From assembly GCA_037953745.1 (NCBI GenBank), contig JBAKBP010003134.1, positions 95,909 through 159,908 of the forward strand: a DNA stretch of 64,000 bases, read 5' to 3'. The translations under genes and the position numbers were made by a program. Origin of the DNA: Lithodes maja (taxonomy: Eukaryota > Arthropoda > Malacostraca > Decapoda > Lithodidae). Every line of letters starts with the position of its first letter. The first letter of the stretch is position 1. This document shows, piece after piece, positions 48,501 to 61,700 of the stretch. The notes below the pieces were generated by a model, which was not told where the DNA came from, did not search any database, and saw only the letters and a program-made list of their open reading frames with translations.

Positions 48501-49700
48501 ATTGGTCTTGTATGGTGGAGACATAAAACGGGATTTAGAGCCTCTATAACTGGGCTATCTTAATACAAGAGAGGTAGACATATAATAGAGCTAAAATCAC
48601 CCTAAAAACTAGTCTAATTAACATTGAATTGACAAAATAATATTTTCTCAAAAACTATTTTCTGAGATTGGACACTAAAGTGAATTGGTCTTGTATGGTG
48701 GAGACATAAAACGGGATTTAGAGCCTCTATAACTGGGCTATCTTAATACAAGAGAGGTAGACATATAATAGAGCTAAAATCACCCTAAAAACTAGATAAT
48801 TAACATTGAATTGACAAAATAATATTTTCTCAAAAACTATTTTCTGAGATTGGACACTAAAGTGAATTGGTCTTGTATGGTGGAGACATAAAACGGGATT
48901 TAGAGCCTCTATAACTGGGCTATCTTAATACAAGAGAGGTAGACATATAATAGAGCTAAAATCACCCTAAAAACTAAGATAATTAACATTGAATTGACAA
49001 AATAATATTTTCTCAAAAACTATTTTCTGAGATTGGACACTAAAGTGAATTGGTCTTGTATGGTGGAGACACAAAACGGGATTTAGAGCCTCTATAACTG
49101 GGCTATCTACACGAGAGGTAGACATATAATACAGCTAAAATCACCCTAAAAACTAAGATAATTAACATTGAATTGACAAAATAATATTTTCTCAAAAACT
49201 ATTTTCTGAGATTGGACACTAAAGTGAATTGGTCTTGTATGGTGGAGACACAAAACGGGATTTAGAGCCTCTATAACTGGGCTATCTACACGAGAGGTAG
49301 ACATATAATACAGCTAAAATCACCCTAAAAACTAAGATAATTAACATTGAATTGACAAAATAATATTTTCTCAAAAACTATTTTCTGAGATTGGACACTA
49401 AAGTGAATTGGTCTTGTATGGTGGAGACACAAAATGGGATTTAGAGCCTCTATAACTGGGCTATCTACACGAGAGGTAGACATATAATAGAGCTAAAATC
49501 ACCCTAAAAACTAAGATAATTAACATTGAATTGACAAAATAATATTTTCTCAAAAACTATTTTCTGAGATTGGACACTAAAGTGAATTGGTCTTGTATGG
49601 TGGAGACACAAAATGGGATTTAGAGCCTCTATAACTGGGCTATCTACACGAGAGGTAGACATATAATAGAGCTAAAATCACCCTAAAAACTAAGATAATT
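45560..49700 (+). repeat. Array zone, mainly 179-bp CACAAAATGGG units
   Basis: Runs of near-identical short-type units with CACAAAATGGG, some with ATACAGCTAAAATC (45.6-46.3 kb, 47.5 kb), interrupted at about 48.5-48.9 kb by long-type TTAATACAAGAG units. One shortened ATAATATAAACGGG unit lies at 47271. Successive units repeat the same private variants, which points to recent local copying. Confidence 0.75.
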
Positions 49701-52700
49701 AACATTGAATTGACAAAATAATATTTTCTCAAAAACTATTTTCTGAGATTGGACACTAACGTGAATTGGTCTTGTATGGTGGAGACACAAAATGGGATTT
49801 AGAGCCTCTATAACTGGGCTATCTACACGAGAGGTAGACATATAATAGAGCTAAAATCACCCTAAAAACTAAGATAATTAACATTGAATTGACAAAATAA
49901 TAATTTCTCAAAAACTATTTTCTGAGATTGGACACTAATGTGAATTGGTCTTGTATGGTGGAGACACAAAACGGGATTTAGAGCCTCTATAACTGGGCTA
50001 TCTACACGAGAGGTAGACATATAATAGAGCTAAAATCACCCTAAAAACTAAGCTAATTAACATTGAATTGACAAAATAATAATTTCTCAAAACTATTTTC
50101 TGAGATTGGACACTAAAGTGAATTGGTCTTGTATGGTGGAGACACAAAACGGGATTTAGAGCCTCTATAACTGGGCTATCTACACGAGAGGTAGACATAT
50201 AATAGAGCTAAAATCACCCAAAAAACTAAGATAATTAACATTGAATTGACAAAATAATAATTTCTCAAAAACTATTTTCTGAGATTGGACACTAAAGTGA
50301 ATTGGTCTTGTATGGTGGAGACACAAAACGGGATTTAGAGCCTCTATAACTGGGCTATCTACACGAGAGGTAGACATATAATAGAGCTAAAATCACCCTA
50401 AAAACTAAGATAATTAACATTGAATTGACAAAATAATAATTTCTCAAAAACTATTTCTGAGATTGGACACTAAAGTGAATTGGTCTTGTATGGTGGAGAC
50501 ACAAAACGGGATTTAGAGCCTCTATAACTGGGCTATCTACACGAGAGGTAGACATATAATAGAGCTAAAATCACCCTAAAAACTAGATAATTAACATTGA
50601 ATTGACAAAATAATATTTTCTCAAAAACTATTTTCTGAGATTGGACACTAAAGTGAATTGGTCTTGTATGGTGAGACATAAAACGGGATTTAGAGCCTCT
50701 ATAACTGGGCTATCTTAATACAAGAGAGGTAGACATATAATAGAGCTAAAATCACCCTAAAAACTAGTCTAATTAACATTGAATTGACAAAATAATATTT
50801 TCTCAAAAACTATTTTCTGAGATTGGACACTAAAGTGAATTGGTCTTGTATGGTGGAGACATAAAACGGGATTTAGAGCCTCTATAACTGGGCTATCTTA
50901 ATACAAGAGAGGTAGACATATAATAGAGCTAAAATCACCCTAAAAACTAAGATAATTAACATTGAATTGACAAAATAATATTTTCTCAAAAACTATTTTC
51001 TGAGATTGGACACTAAAGTGAATTGGTCTTGAATGGTGGAGACATAAAACGGGATTTAGAGCCTCTATAACTGGGCTATCTACACGAGAGGTAGACATAT
51101 AATAGAGCTAAAATCACCCTAAAAACTAAGATAATTAACATTGAATTGACAAAATAATATTTTCTCAAAAACTATTTTCTGAGATTGGACACTAAAGTGA
51201 ATTGGTCTTGTATGGTGGAGACACAAAACGGGATTTAGAGCCTCTATAACTGGGCTATCTACACGAGAGGTAGACATATAATAGAGCTAAAATCACCCTA
51301 AAAACTAAGATAATTAACATTGAATTGACAAAATAATATTTTCTCAAAAACTATTTTCTGAGATTGGACACTAAAGTGAATTGGTCTTGTATGGTGGAGA
51401 CACAAAATGGGATTTAGAGCCTCTATAACTGGGCTATCTACACGAGAGGTAGACATATAATAGAGCTAAAATCACCCTAAAAACTAGGCTAATTAACATT
51501 GAATTGACAAAATAATATAAACGGGATTTAGAGCCTCTATAACTGGGCTATCTACACGAGAGGTAGACATATAATAGAGCTAAAATCACCCTAAAAACTA
51601 AGATAATTAACATTGAATTGACAAAATAATATTTTCTCAAAAACTATTTTCTGAGATTGGACACTAAAGTGAATTGGTCTTGTATGGTGGAGACACAAAA
51701 TGGGATTTAGAGACTCCATAACTGGGCTATCTACACGAGAGGTAGACATATAATAGAGCTAAAATCACCCTAAAAACTAAGATAATTAACATTGAATTGA
51801 CAAAATAATATTTTCTCAAAAACTATTTTCTGAGATTGGACACTAAAGTGAATTGGTCTTGTATGGTGGAGACACAAAATGGGATTTAGAGCCTCTATAA
51901 CTGGGCTATCTTAATACAAGAGAGGTAGACATATAATAGAGCTAAAATCACCCTAAAAACTAAGATAATTAACATTGAATTGACAAAATAATATTTTCTC
52001 AAAAACTATTTTCTGAGATTGGACACTAAAGTGAATTGGTCTTGTATGGTGGAGACACAAAATGGGATTTAGAGCCTCTATAACTGGGCTATCTACACGA
52101 GAGGTAGACATATAATAGAGCTAAAATCACCCTAAAAACTAAGATAATTAACATTGAATTGACAAAATAATAATTTCTCAAAAACTATTTTCTGAGATTG
52201 GACACTAAAGTGAATTGGTCTTGTATGGTGGAGACACAAAACGGGATTTAGAGCCTCTATAACTGGGCTATCTACACGAGAGGTAGACATATAATAGAGC
52301 TAAAATCACCCTAAAAACTAAGATAATTAACATTGAATTGACAAAATAATAATTTCTCAAAAACTATTTTCTGAGATTGGACACTAAAGTGAATTGGTCT
52401 TGTATGGTGGAGACACAAAACGGGATTTAGAGCCTCTATAACTGGGCTATCTACACGAGAGGTAGACATATAATAGAGCTAAAATCACCCAAAAAACTAA
52501 GATAATTAACATTGAATTGACAAAATAATAATTTCTCAAAAACTATTTTCTGAGATTGGACACTAAAGTGAATTGGTCTTGTATGGTGGAGACACAAAAC
52601 GGGATTTAGAGCCTCTATAACTGGGCTATCTACACGAGAGGTAGACATATAATAGAGCTAAAATCACCCTAAAAACTAAGATAATTAACATTGAATTGAC

Positions 52701-55700
52701 AAAATAATAATTTCTCAAAAACTATTTTCTGAGATTGGACACTAAAGTGAATTGGTCTTGTATGGTGGAGACACAAAACGGGATTTAGAGCCTCTATAAC
52801 TGGGCTATCTACACGAGAGGTAGACATATAATAGAGCTAAAATCACCCTAAAAACTAAGATAATTAACATTGAATTGACAAAATAATATTTTCTCAAAAA
52901 CTATTTTCTGAGATTGGACACTAAAGTGAATTGGTCTTGTATGGTGGAGACATAAAACGGGATGTAGAGCCTCTATAACTGGGCTATCTTAATACAAGAG
53001 AGGTAGACATATAATAGAGCTAAAATCACCCTAAAAACTAGTCTAATTAACATTGAATTGACAAAATAATATTTTCTCAAAAACTATTTTCTGAGATTGG
53101 ACACTAAAGTGAATTGGTCTTGTATGGTGGAGACATAAAACGGGATTTAGAGCCTCTATAACTGGGCTATCTTAATACAAGAGAGGTAGACATATAATAG
53201 AGCTAAAATCACCCTAAAAACTAAGATAATTAACATTGAATTGACAAAATAATATTTTCTCAAAAACTATTTTCTGAGATTGGACACTAAAGTGAATTGG
53301 TCTTGAATGGTGGAGACATAAAACGGGATTTAGAGCCTCTATAACTGGGCTATCTACACGAGAGGTAGACATATAATAGAGCTAAAATCACCCTAAAAAC
53401 TAAGATAATTAACATTGAATTGACAAAATAATATTTTCTCAAAAACTATTTTCTGAGATTGGACACTAAAGTGAATTGGTCTTGTATGGTGGAGACACAA
53501 AACGGGATTTAGAGCCTCTATAACTGGGCTATCTACACGAGAGGTAGACATATAATAGAGCTAAAATCACCCTAAAAACTAAGATAATTAACATTGAATT
53601 GACAAAATAATATTTTCTCAAAAACTATTTTCTGAGATTGGACACTAAAGTGAATTGGTCTTGTATGGTGGAGACACAAAATGGGATTTAGAGCCTCTAT
53701 AACTGGGCTATCTACACGAGAGGTAGACATATAATAGAGCTAAAATCACCCTAAAAACTAGGCTAATTAACATTGAATTGACAAAATAATATAAACGGAT
53801 TTAGAGCCTCTATAACTGGGCTATCTACACGAGAGGTAGACATATAATAGAGCTAAAATCACCCTAAAAACTAAGATAATTAACATTGAATTGACAAAAT
53901 AATATTTTCTCAAAAACTATTTTCTGAGATTGGACACTAAAGTGAATTGGTCTTGTATGGTGGAGACACAAAATGGGATTTAGAGACTCCATAACTGGGC
54001 TATCTACACGAGAGGTAGACATATAATAGAGCTAAAATCACCCTAAAAACTAAGATAATTAACATTGAATTGACAAAATAATATTTTCTCAAAAACTATT
54101 TTCTGAGATTGGACACTAAAGTGAATTGGTCTTGTATGGTGGAGACACAAAATGGGATTTAGAGCCTCTATAACTGGGCTATCTACACGAGAGGTAGACA
54201 TATAATAGAGCTAAAATCACCCTAAAAACTAAGATAATTAACATTGAATTGACAAAATAATAATTTCTCAAAAACTATTTTCTGAGATTGGACACTAAAG
54301 TGAATTGGTCTTGTATGGTGGAGACACAAAACGGGATTTAGAGCCTCTATAACTGGGCTATCTACACGAGAGGTAGACATATAATAGAGCTAAAATCACC
54401 CTAAAAACTAAGATAATTAACATTGAATTGACAAAATAATAATTTCTCAAAAACTATTTTCTGAGATTGGACACTAAAGTGAATTGGTCTTGTATGGTGG
54501 AGACACAAAACGGGATTTAGAGCCTCTATAACTGGGCTATCTACACGAGAGGTAGACATATAATAGAGCTAAAATCACCCAAAAAACTAAGATAATTAAC
54601 ATTGAATTGACAAAATAATAATTTCTCAAAAACTATTTTCTGAGATTGGACACTAAAGTGAATTGGTCTTGTATGGTGGAGACACAAAACGGGATTTAGA
54701 GCCTCTATAACTGGGCTATCTACACGAGAGGTAGACATATAATAGAGCTAAAATCACCCTAAAAACTAAGATAATTAACATTGAATTGACAAAATAATAA
54801 TTTCTCAAAAACTATTTTCTGAGATTGGACACTAAAGTGAATTGGTCTTGTATGGTGGAGACACAAAACGGGATTTAGAGCCTCTATAACTGGGCTATCT
54901 ACACGAGAGGTAGACATATAATAGAGCTAAAATCACCCTAAAAACTAAGATAATTAACATTGAATTGACAAAATAATATTTTCTCAAAAACTATTTTCTG
55001 AGATTGGACACTAAAGTGAATTGGTCTTGTATGGTGGAGACATAAAACGGGATTTAGAGCCTCTATAACTGGGCTATCTTAATACAAGAGAGGTAGACAT
55101 ATAATAGAGCTAAAATCACCCTAAAAACTAGTCTAATTAACATTGAATTGACAAAATAATATTTTCTCAAAAACTATTTTCTGAGATTGGACACTAAAGT
55201 GAATTGGTCTTGTATGGTGGAGACATAAAACGGGATTTAGAGCCTCTATAACTGGGCTATCTTAATACAAGAGAGGTAGACATATAATAGAGCTAAAATC
55301 ACCCTAAAAACTAAGATAATTAACATTGAATTGACAAAATAATATTTTCTCAAAAACTATTTTCTGAGATTGGACACTAAAGTGAATTGGTCTTGAATGG
55401 TGGAGACATAAAACGGGATTTAGAGCCTCTATAACTGGGCTATCTACACGAGAGGTAGACATATAATAGAGCTAAAATCACCCTAAAAACTAAGATAATT
55501 AACATTGAATTGACAAAATAATATTTTCTCAAAAACTATTTTCTGAGATTGGACACTAAAGTGAATTGGTCTTGTATGGTGGAGACACAAAACGGGATTT
55601 AGAGCCTCTATAACTGGGCTATCTACACGAGAGGTAGACATATAATAGAGCTAAAATCACCCTAAAAACTAAGATAATTAACATTGAATTGACAAAATAA

Positions 55701-58700
55701 TATTTTCTCAAAAACTATTTTCTGAGATTGGACACTAAAGTGAATTGGTCTTGTATGGTGGAGACACAAAATGGGATTTAGAGCCTCTATAACTGGGCTA
55801 TCTACACGAGAGGTAGACATATAATAGAGCTAAAATCACCCTAAAAACTAGGCTAATTAACATTGAATTGACAAAATAATATAAACGGGATTTAGAGCCT
55901 CTATAACTGGGCTATCTACACGAGAGGTAGACATATAATAGAGCTAAAATCACCCTAAAAACTAAGATAATTAACATTGAATTGACAAAATAATATTTTC
56001 TCAAAAACTATTTTCTGAGATTGGACACTAAAGTGAATTGGTCTTGTATGGTGGAGACACAAAATGGGATTTAGAGACTCCATAACTGGGCTATCTACAC
56101 GAGAGGTAGACATATAATAGAGCTAAAATCACCCTAAAAACTAAGATAATTAACATTGAATTGACAAAATAATATTTTCTCAAAAACTATTTTCTGAGAT
56201 TGGACACTAAAGTGAATTGGTCTTGTATGGTGGAGACACAAAATGGGATTTAGAGCCTCTATAACTGGGCTATCTTAATACAAGAGAGGTAGACATATAA
56301 TAGAGCTAAAATCACCCTAAAAACTAAGATAATTAACATTGAATTGACAAAATAATATTTTCTCAAAAACTATTTTCTGAGATTGGACACTAAAGTGAAT
56401 TGGTCTTGTATGGTGGAGACACAAAATGGGATTTAGAGCCTCTATAACTGGGCTATCTACACGAGAGGTAGACATATAATAGAGCTAAAATCACCCTAAA
56501 AACTAAGATAATTAACATTGAATTGACAAAATAATAATTTATCAAAAACTATTTTCTGAGATTGGACACTAAAGTGAATTGGTCTTGTATGGTGGAGACA
56601 CAAAACGGGATTTAGAGCCTCTATAACTGGGCTATCTACACGAGAGGTAGACATATAATAGAGCTAAAATCACCCTAAAAACTAAGATAATTAACATTGA
56701 ATTGACAAAATAATAATTTCTCAAAAACTATTTTCTGAGATTGGACACTAAAGTGAATTGGTCTTGTATGGTGGAGACACAAAACGGGATTTAGAGCCTC
56801 TATAACTGGGCTATCTACACGAGAGGTAGACATATAATAGAGCTAAAATCACCCTAAAAACTAAGATAATTAACATTGAATTGACAAAATAATAATTTCT
56901 CAAAAACTATTTTCTGAGATTGGACACTAAAGTGAATTGGTCTTGTATGGTGGAGACACAAAACGGGATTTAGAGCCTCTATAACTGGGCTATCTACACG
57001 AGAGGTAGACATATAATAGAGCTAAAATCACCCTAAAAACTAAGATAATTAACATTGAATTGACAAAATAATAATTTCTCAAAAACTATTTTCTGAGATT
57101 GGACACTAAAGTGAATTGGTCTTGTATGGTGGAGACACAAAACGGGATTTAGAGCCTCTATAACTGGGCTATCTACACGAGAGGTAGACATATAATAGAG
57201 CTAAAATCACCCTAAAAACTAAGATAATTAACATTGAATTGACAAAATAATATTTTCTCAAAAACTATTTTCTGAGATTGGACACTAAAGTGAATTGGTC
57301 TTGTATGGTGGAGACATAAAACGGGATTTAGAGCCTCTATAACTGGGCTATCTTAATACAAGAGAGGTAGACATATAATAGAGCTAAAATCACCCTAAAA
57401 ACTAAGATAATTAACATTGAATTGACAAAATAATATTTTCTCAAAAACTATTTTCTGAGATTGGACACTAAAGTGAATTGGTCTTGTATGGTGGAGACAT
57501 AAAACGGGATTTAGAGCCTCTATAACTGGGCTATCTTAATACAAGAGAGGTAGACATATAATAGAGCTAAAATCACCCTAAAAACTAGTCTAATTAACAT
57601 TGAATTGACAAAATAATAATTTCTCAAAAACTATTTTCTGAGATTGGACACTAAAGTGAATTGGTCTTGTATGGTGGAGACATAAAACGGGATTTAGAGC
57701 CTCTATAACTGGGCTATCTTAATACAAGAGAGGTAGACATATAATAGAGCTAAAATCACCCTAAAAACTAAGATAATTAACATTGAATTGACAAAATAAT
57801 ATTTTCTCAAAAACTATTTTCTGAGATTGGACACTAAAGTGAATTGGTCTTGTATGGTGGAGACACAAAATGGGATTTAGAGCCTCTATAACTGGGCTAT
57901 CTACACGAGAGTTAGACATATAATAGAGCTAAAATCACCCTAAAAACTAAGATAATTAACATTGAATTGACAAAATAATATTTTCTCAAAAACTATTTTC
58001 TGAGATTGGACACTAAAGTGAATTGGTCTTGTATGGTGGAGACATAAAACGGGATTTAGAGCCTCTATAACTGGGCTATCTTAATACAAGAGAGGTAGAC
58101 ATATAATAGAGCTAAAATCACCCTAAAAACTAGTCTAATTAACATTGAATTGACAAAATAATAATTTCTCAAAAACTATTTTCTGAGATTGGACACTAAA
58201 GTGAATTGGTCTTGTATGGTGGAGACATAAAACGGGATTTAGAGCCTCTATAACTGGGCTATCTTAATACAAGAGAGGTAGACATATAATAGAGCTAAAA
58301 TCACCCTAAAAACTAAGATAATTAACATTGAATTGACAAAATAATATTTTCTCAAAAACTATTTTCTGAGATTGGACACTAAAGTGAATTGGTCTTGTAT
58401 GGTGGAGACACAAAATGGGATTTAGAGCCTCTATAACTGGGCTATCTACACGAGAGGTAGACATATAATAGAGCTAAAATCACCCTAAAAACTAAGATAA
58501 TTAACATTGAATTGACAAAATAATATTTTCTCAAAAACTATTTTCTGAGATTGGACACTAACGTGAATTGGTCTTGTATGGTGGAGACACAAAATGGGAT
58601 TTAGAGCCTCTATAACTGGGCTATCTACACGAGAGGTAGACATATAATAGAGCTAAAATCACCCTAAAAACTAAGATAATTAACATTGAATTGACAAAAT

Positions 58701-61700
58701 AATAATTTCTCAAAAACTATTTTCTGAGATTGGACACTAAAGTGAATTGGTCTTGTATGGTGGAGACACAAAACGGGATTTAGAGCCTCTATAACTGGGC
58801 TATCTACACGAGAGGTAGACATATAATAGAGCTAAAATCACCCTAAAAACTAAGCTAATTAACATTGAATTGACAAAATAATAATTTCTCAAAAACTATT
58901 TTCTGAGATTGGACACTAAAGTGAATTGGTCTTGTATGGTGGAGACACAAAACGGGATTTAGAGCCTCTATAACTGGGCTATCTACACGAGAGGTAGACA
59001 TATAATAGAGCTAAAATCACCCAAAAAACTAAGATAATTAACATTGAATTGACAAAATAATAATTTCTCAAAAACTATTTTCTGAGATTGGACACTAAAG
59101 TGAATTGGTCTTGTATGGTGGAGACACAAAACGGGATTTAGAGCCTCTATAACTGGGCTATCTACACGAGAGGTAGACATATAATAGAGCTAAAATCACC
59201 CTAAAAACTAAGATAATTAACATTGAATTGACAAAATAATAATTTCTCAAAAACTATTTTCTGAGATTGGACACTAAAGTGAATTGGTCTTGTATGGTGG
59301 AGACACAAAACGGGATTTAAAGCCTCTATAACTGGGCTATCTACACGAGAGGTAGACATATAATAGAGCTAAAATCACCCTAAAAACTAAGATAATTAAC
59401 ATTGAATTGACAAAATAATATTTTCTCAAAAACTATTTTCTGAGATTGGACACTAAAGTGAATTGGTCTTGTATGGTGGAGACATAAAACGGGATTTAGA
59501 GCCTCTATAACTGGGCTATCTTAATACAAGAGAGGTAGACATATAATAGAGCTAAAATCACCCTAAAAACTAGTCTAATTAACATTGAATTGACAAAATA
59601 ATATTTTCTCAAAAAATATTTTCTGAGATTGGACACTAAAGTGAATTGGTCTTGTATGGTGGAGACATAAAACGGGATTTAGAGCCTCTATAACTGGGCT
59701 ATCTTAATACAAGAGAGGTAGACATATAATAGAGCTAAAATCACCCTAAAAACTAAGATAATTAACATTGAATTGACAAAATAATATTTTCTCAAAAACT
59801 ATTTTCTGAGATTGGACACTAAAGTGAATTGGTCTTGAATGGTGGAGACATAAAACGGGATTTAGAGCCTCTATAACTGGGCTATCTACACGAGAGGTAG
59901 ACATATAATAGAGCTAAAATCACCCTAAAAACTAAGATAATTAACATTGAATTGACAAAATAATAATTTCTCAAAAACTATTTTCTGAGATTGGACACTA
60001 AAGTGAATTGGTCTTGTATGGTGGAGACACAAAACGGGATTTAGAGCCTCTATAACTGGGCTATCTACACGAGAGGTAGACATATAATAGAGCTAAAATC
60101 ACCCTAAAAACTAAGATAATTAACATTGAATTGACAAAATAATATTTTCTCAAAAACTATTTTCTGAGATTGGACACTAAAGTGAATTGGTCTTGTATGG
60201 TGGAGACACAAAATGGGATTTAGAGCCTCTATAACTGGGCTATCTACACGAGAGGTAGACATATAATAGAGCTAAAATCACCCTAAAAACTAGGCTAATT
60301 AACATTGAATTGACAAAATAATATAAACGGGATTTAGAGCCTCTATAACTGGGCTATCTACACGAGAGGTAGACATATAATAGAGCTAAAATCACCCTAA
60401 AAACTAAGATAATTAACATTGAATTGACAAAATAATATTTTCTCAAAAACTATTTTCTGAGATTGGACACTAAAGTGAATTGGTCTTGTATGGTGGAGAC
60501 ACAAAATGGGATTTAGAGACTCCATAACTGGGCTATCTACACGAGAGGTAGACATATAATAGAGCTAAAATCACCCTAAAAACTAAGATAATTAACATTG
60601 AATTGACAAAATAATATTTTCTCAAAAACTATTTTCTGAGATTGGACACTAAAGTGAATTGGTCTTGTATGGTGGAGACATAAAACGGGATTTAGAGCCT
60701 CTATAACTGGGCTATCTTAATACAAGAGAGGTAGACATATAATAGAGCTAAAATCACCCTAAAAACTAAGATAATTAACATTGAATTGACAAAATAATAT
60801 TTTCTCAAAAACTATTTTCTGAGATTGGACACTAAAGTGAATTGGTCTTGAATGGTGGAGACATAAAACGGGATTTAGAGCCTCTATAACTGGGCTATCT
60901 ACACGAGAGGTAGACATATAATAGAGCTAAAATCACCCTAAAAACTAAGATAATTAACATTGAATTGACAAAATAATATTTTCTCAAAAACTATTTTCTG
61001 AGATTGGACACTAAAGTGAATTGGTCTTGTATGGTGGAGACACAAAACGGGATTTAGAGCCTCTATAACTGGGCTATCTACACGAGAGGTAGACATATAA
61101 TAGAGCTAAAATCACCCTAAAAACTAAGATAATTAACATTGAATTGACAAAATAATATTTTCTCAAAAACTATTTTCTGAGATTGGACACTAAAGTGAAT
61201 TGGTCTTGTATGGTGGAGACACAAAATGGGATTTAGAGCCTCTATAACTGGGCTATCTACACGAGAGGTAGACATATAATAGAGCTAAAATCACCCTAAA
61301 AACTAGGCTAATTAACATTGAATTGACAAAATAATATAAACGGGATTTAGAGCCTCTATAACTGGGCTATCTACACGAGAGGTAGACATATAATAGAGCT
61401 AAAATCACCCTAAAAACTAAGATAATTAACATTGAATTGACAAAATAATATTTTCTCAAAAACTATTTTCTGAGATTGGACACTAAAGTGAATTGGTCTT
61501 GTATGGTGGAGACACAAAATGGGATTTAGAGACTCCATAACTGGGCTATCTACACGAGAGGTAGACATATAATAGAGCTAAAATCACCCTAAAAACTAAG
61601 ATAATTAACATTGAATTGACAAAATAATATTTTCTCAAAAACTATTTTCTGAGATTGGACACTAAAGTGAATTGGTCTTGTATGGTGGAGACACAAAATG

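Noticed and set aside
13188..59180. Minus-strand ORFs of 65-70 codons recurring through the array (products containing LNPVLCLHHTRPIHFSVQSQK)
   Set aside because: They are one reading frame of the satellite that happens to stay open for slightly more than one third of a monomer, recur with the monomer period and break wherever common variants occur. There is no start context, signal or conservation beyond that of the DNA.
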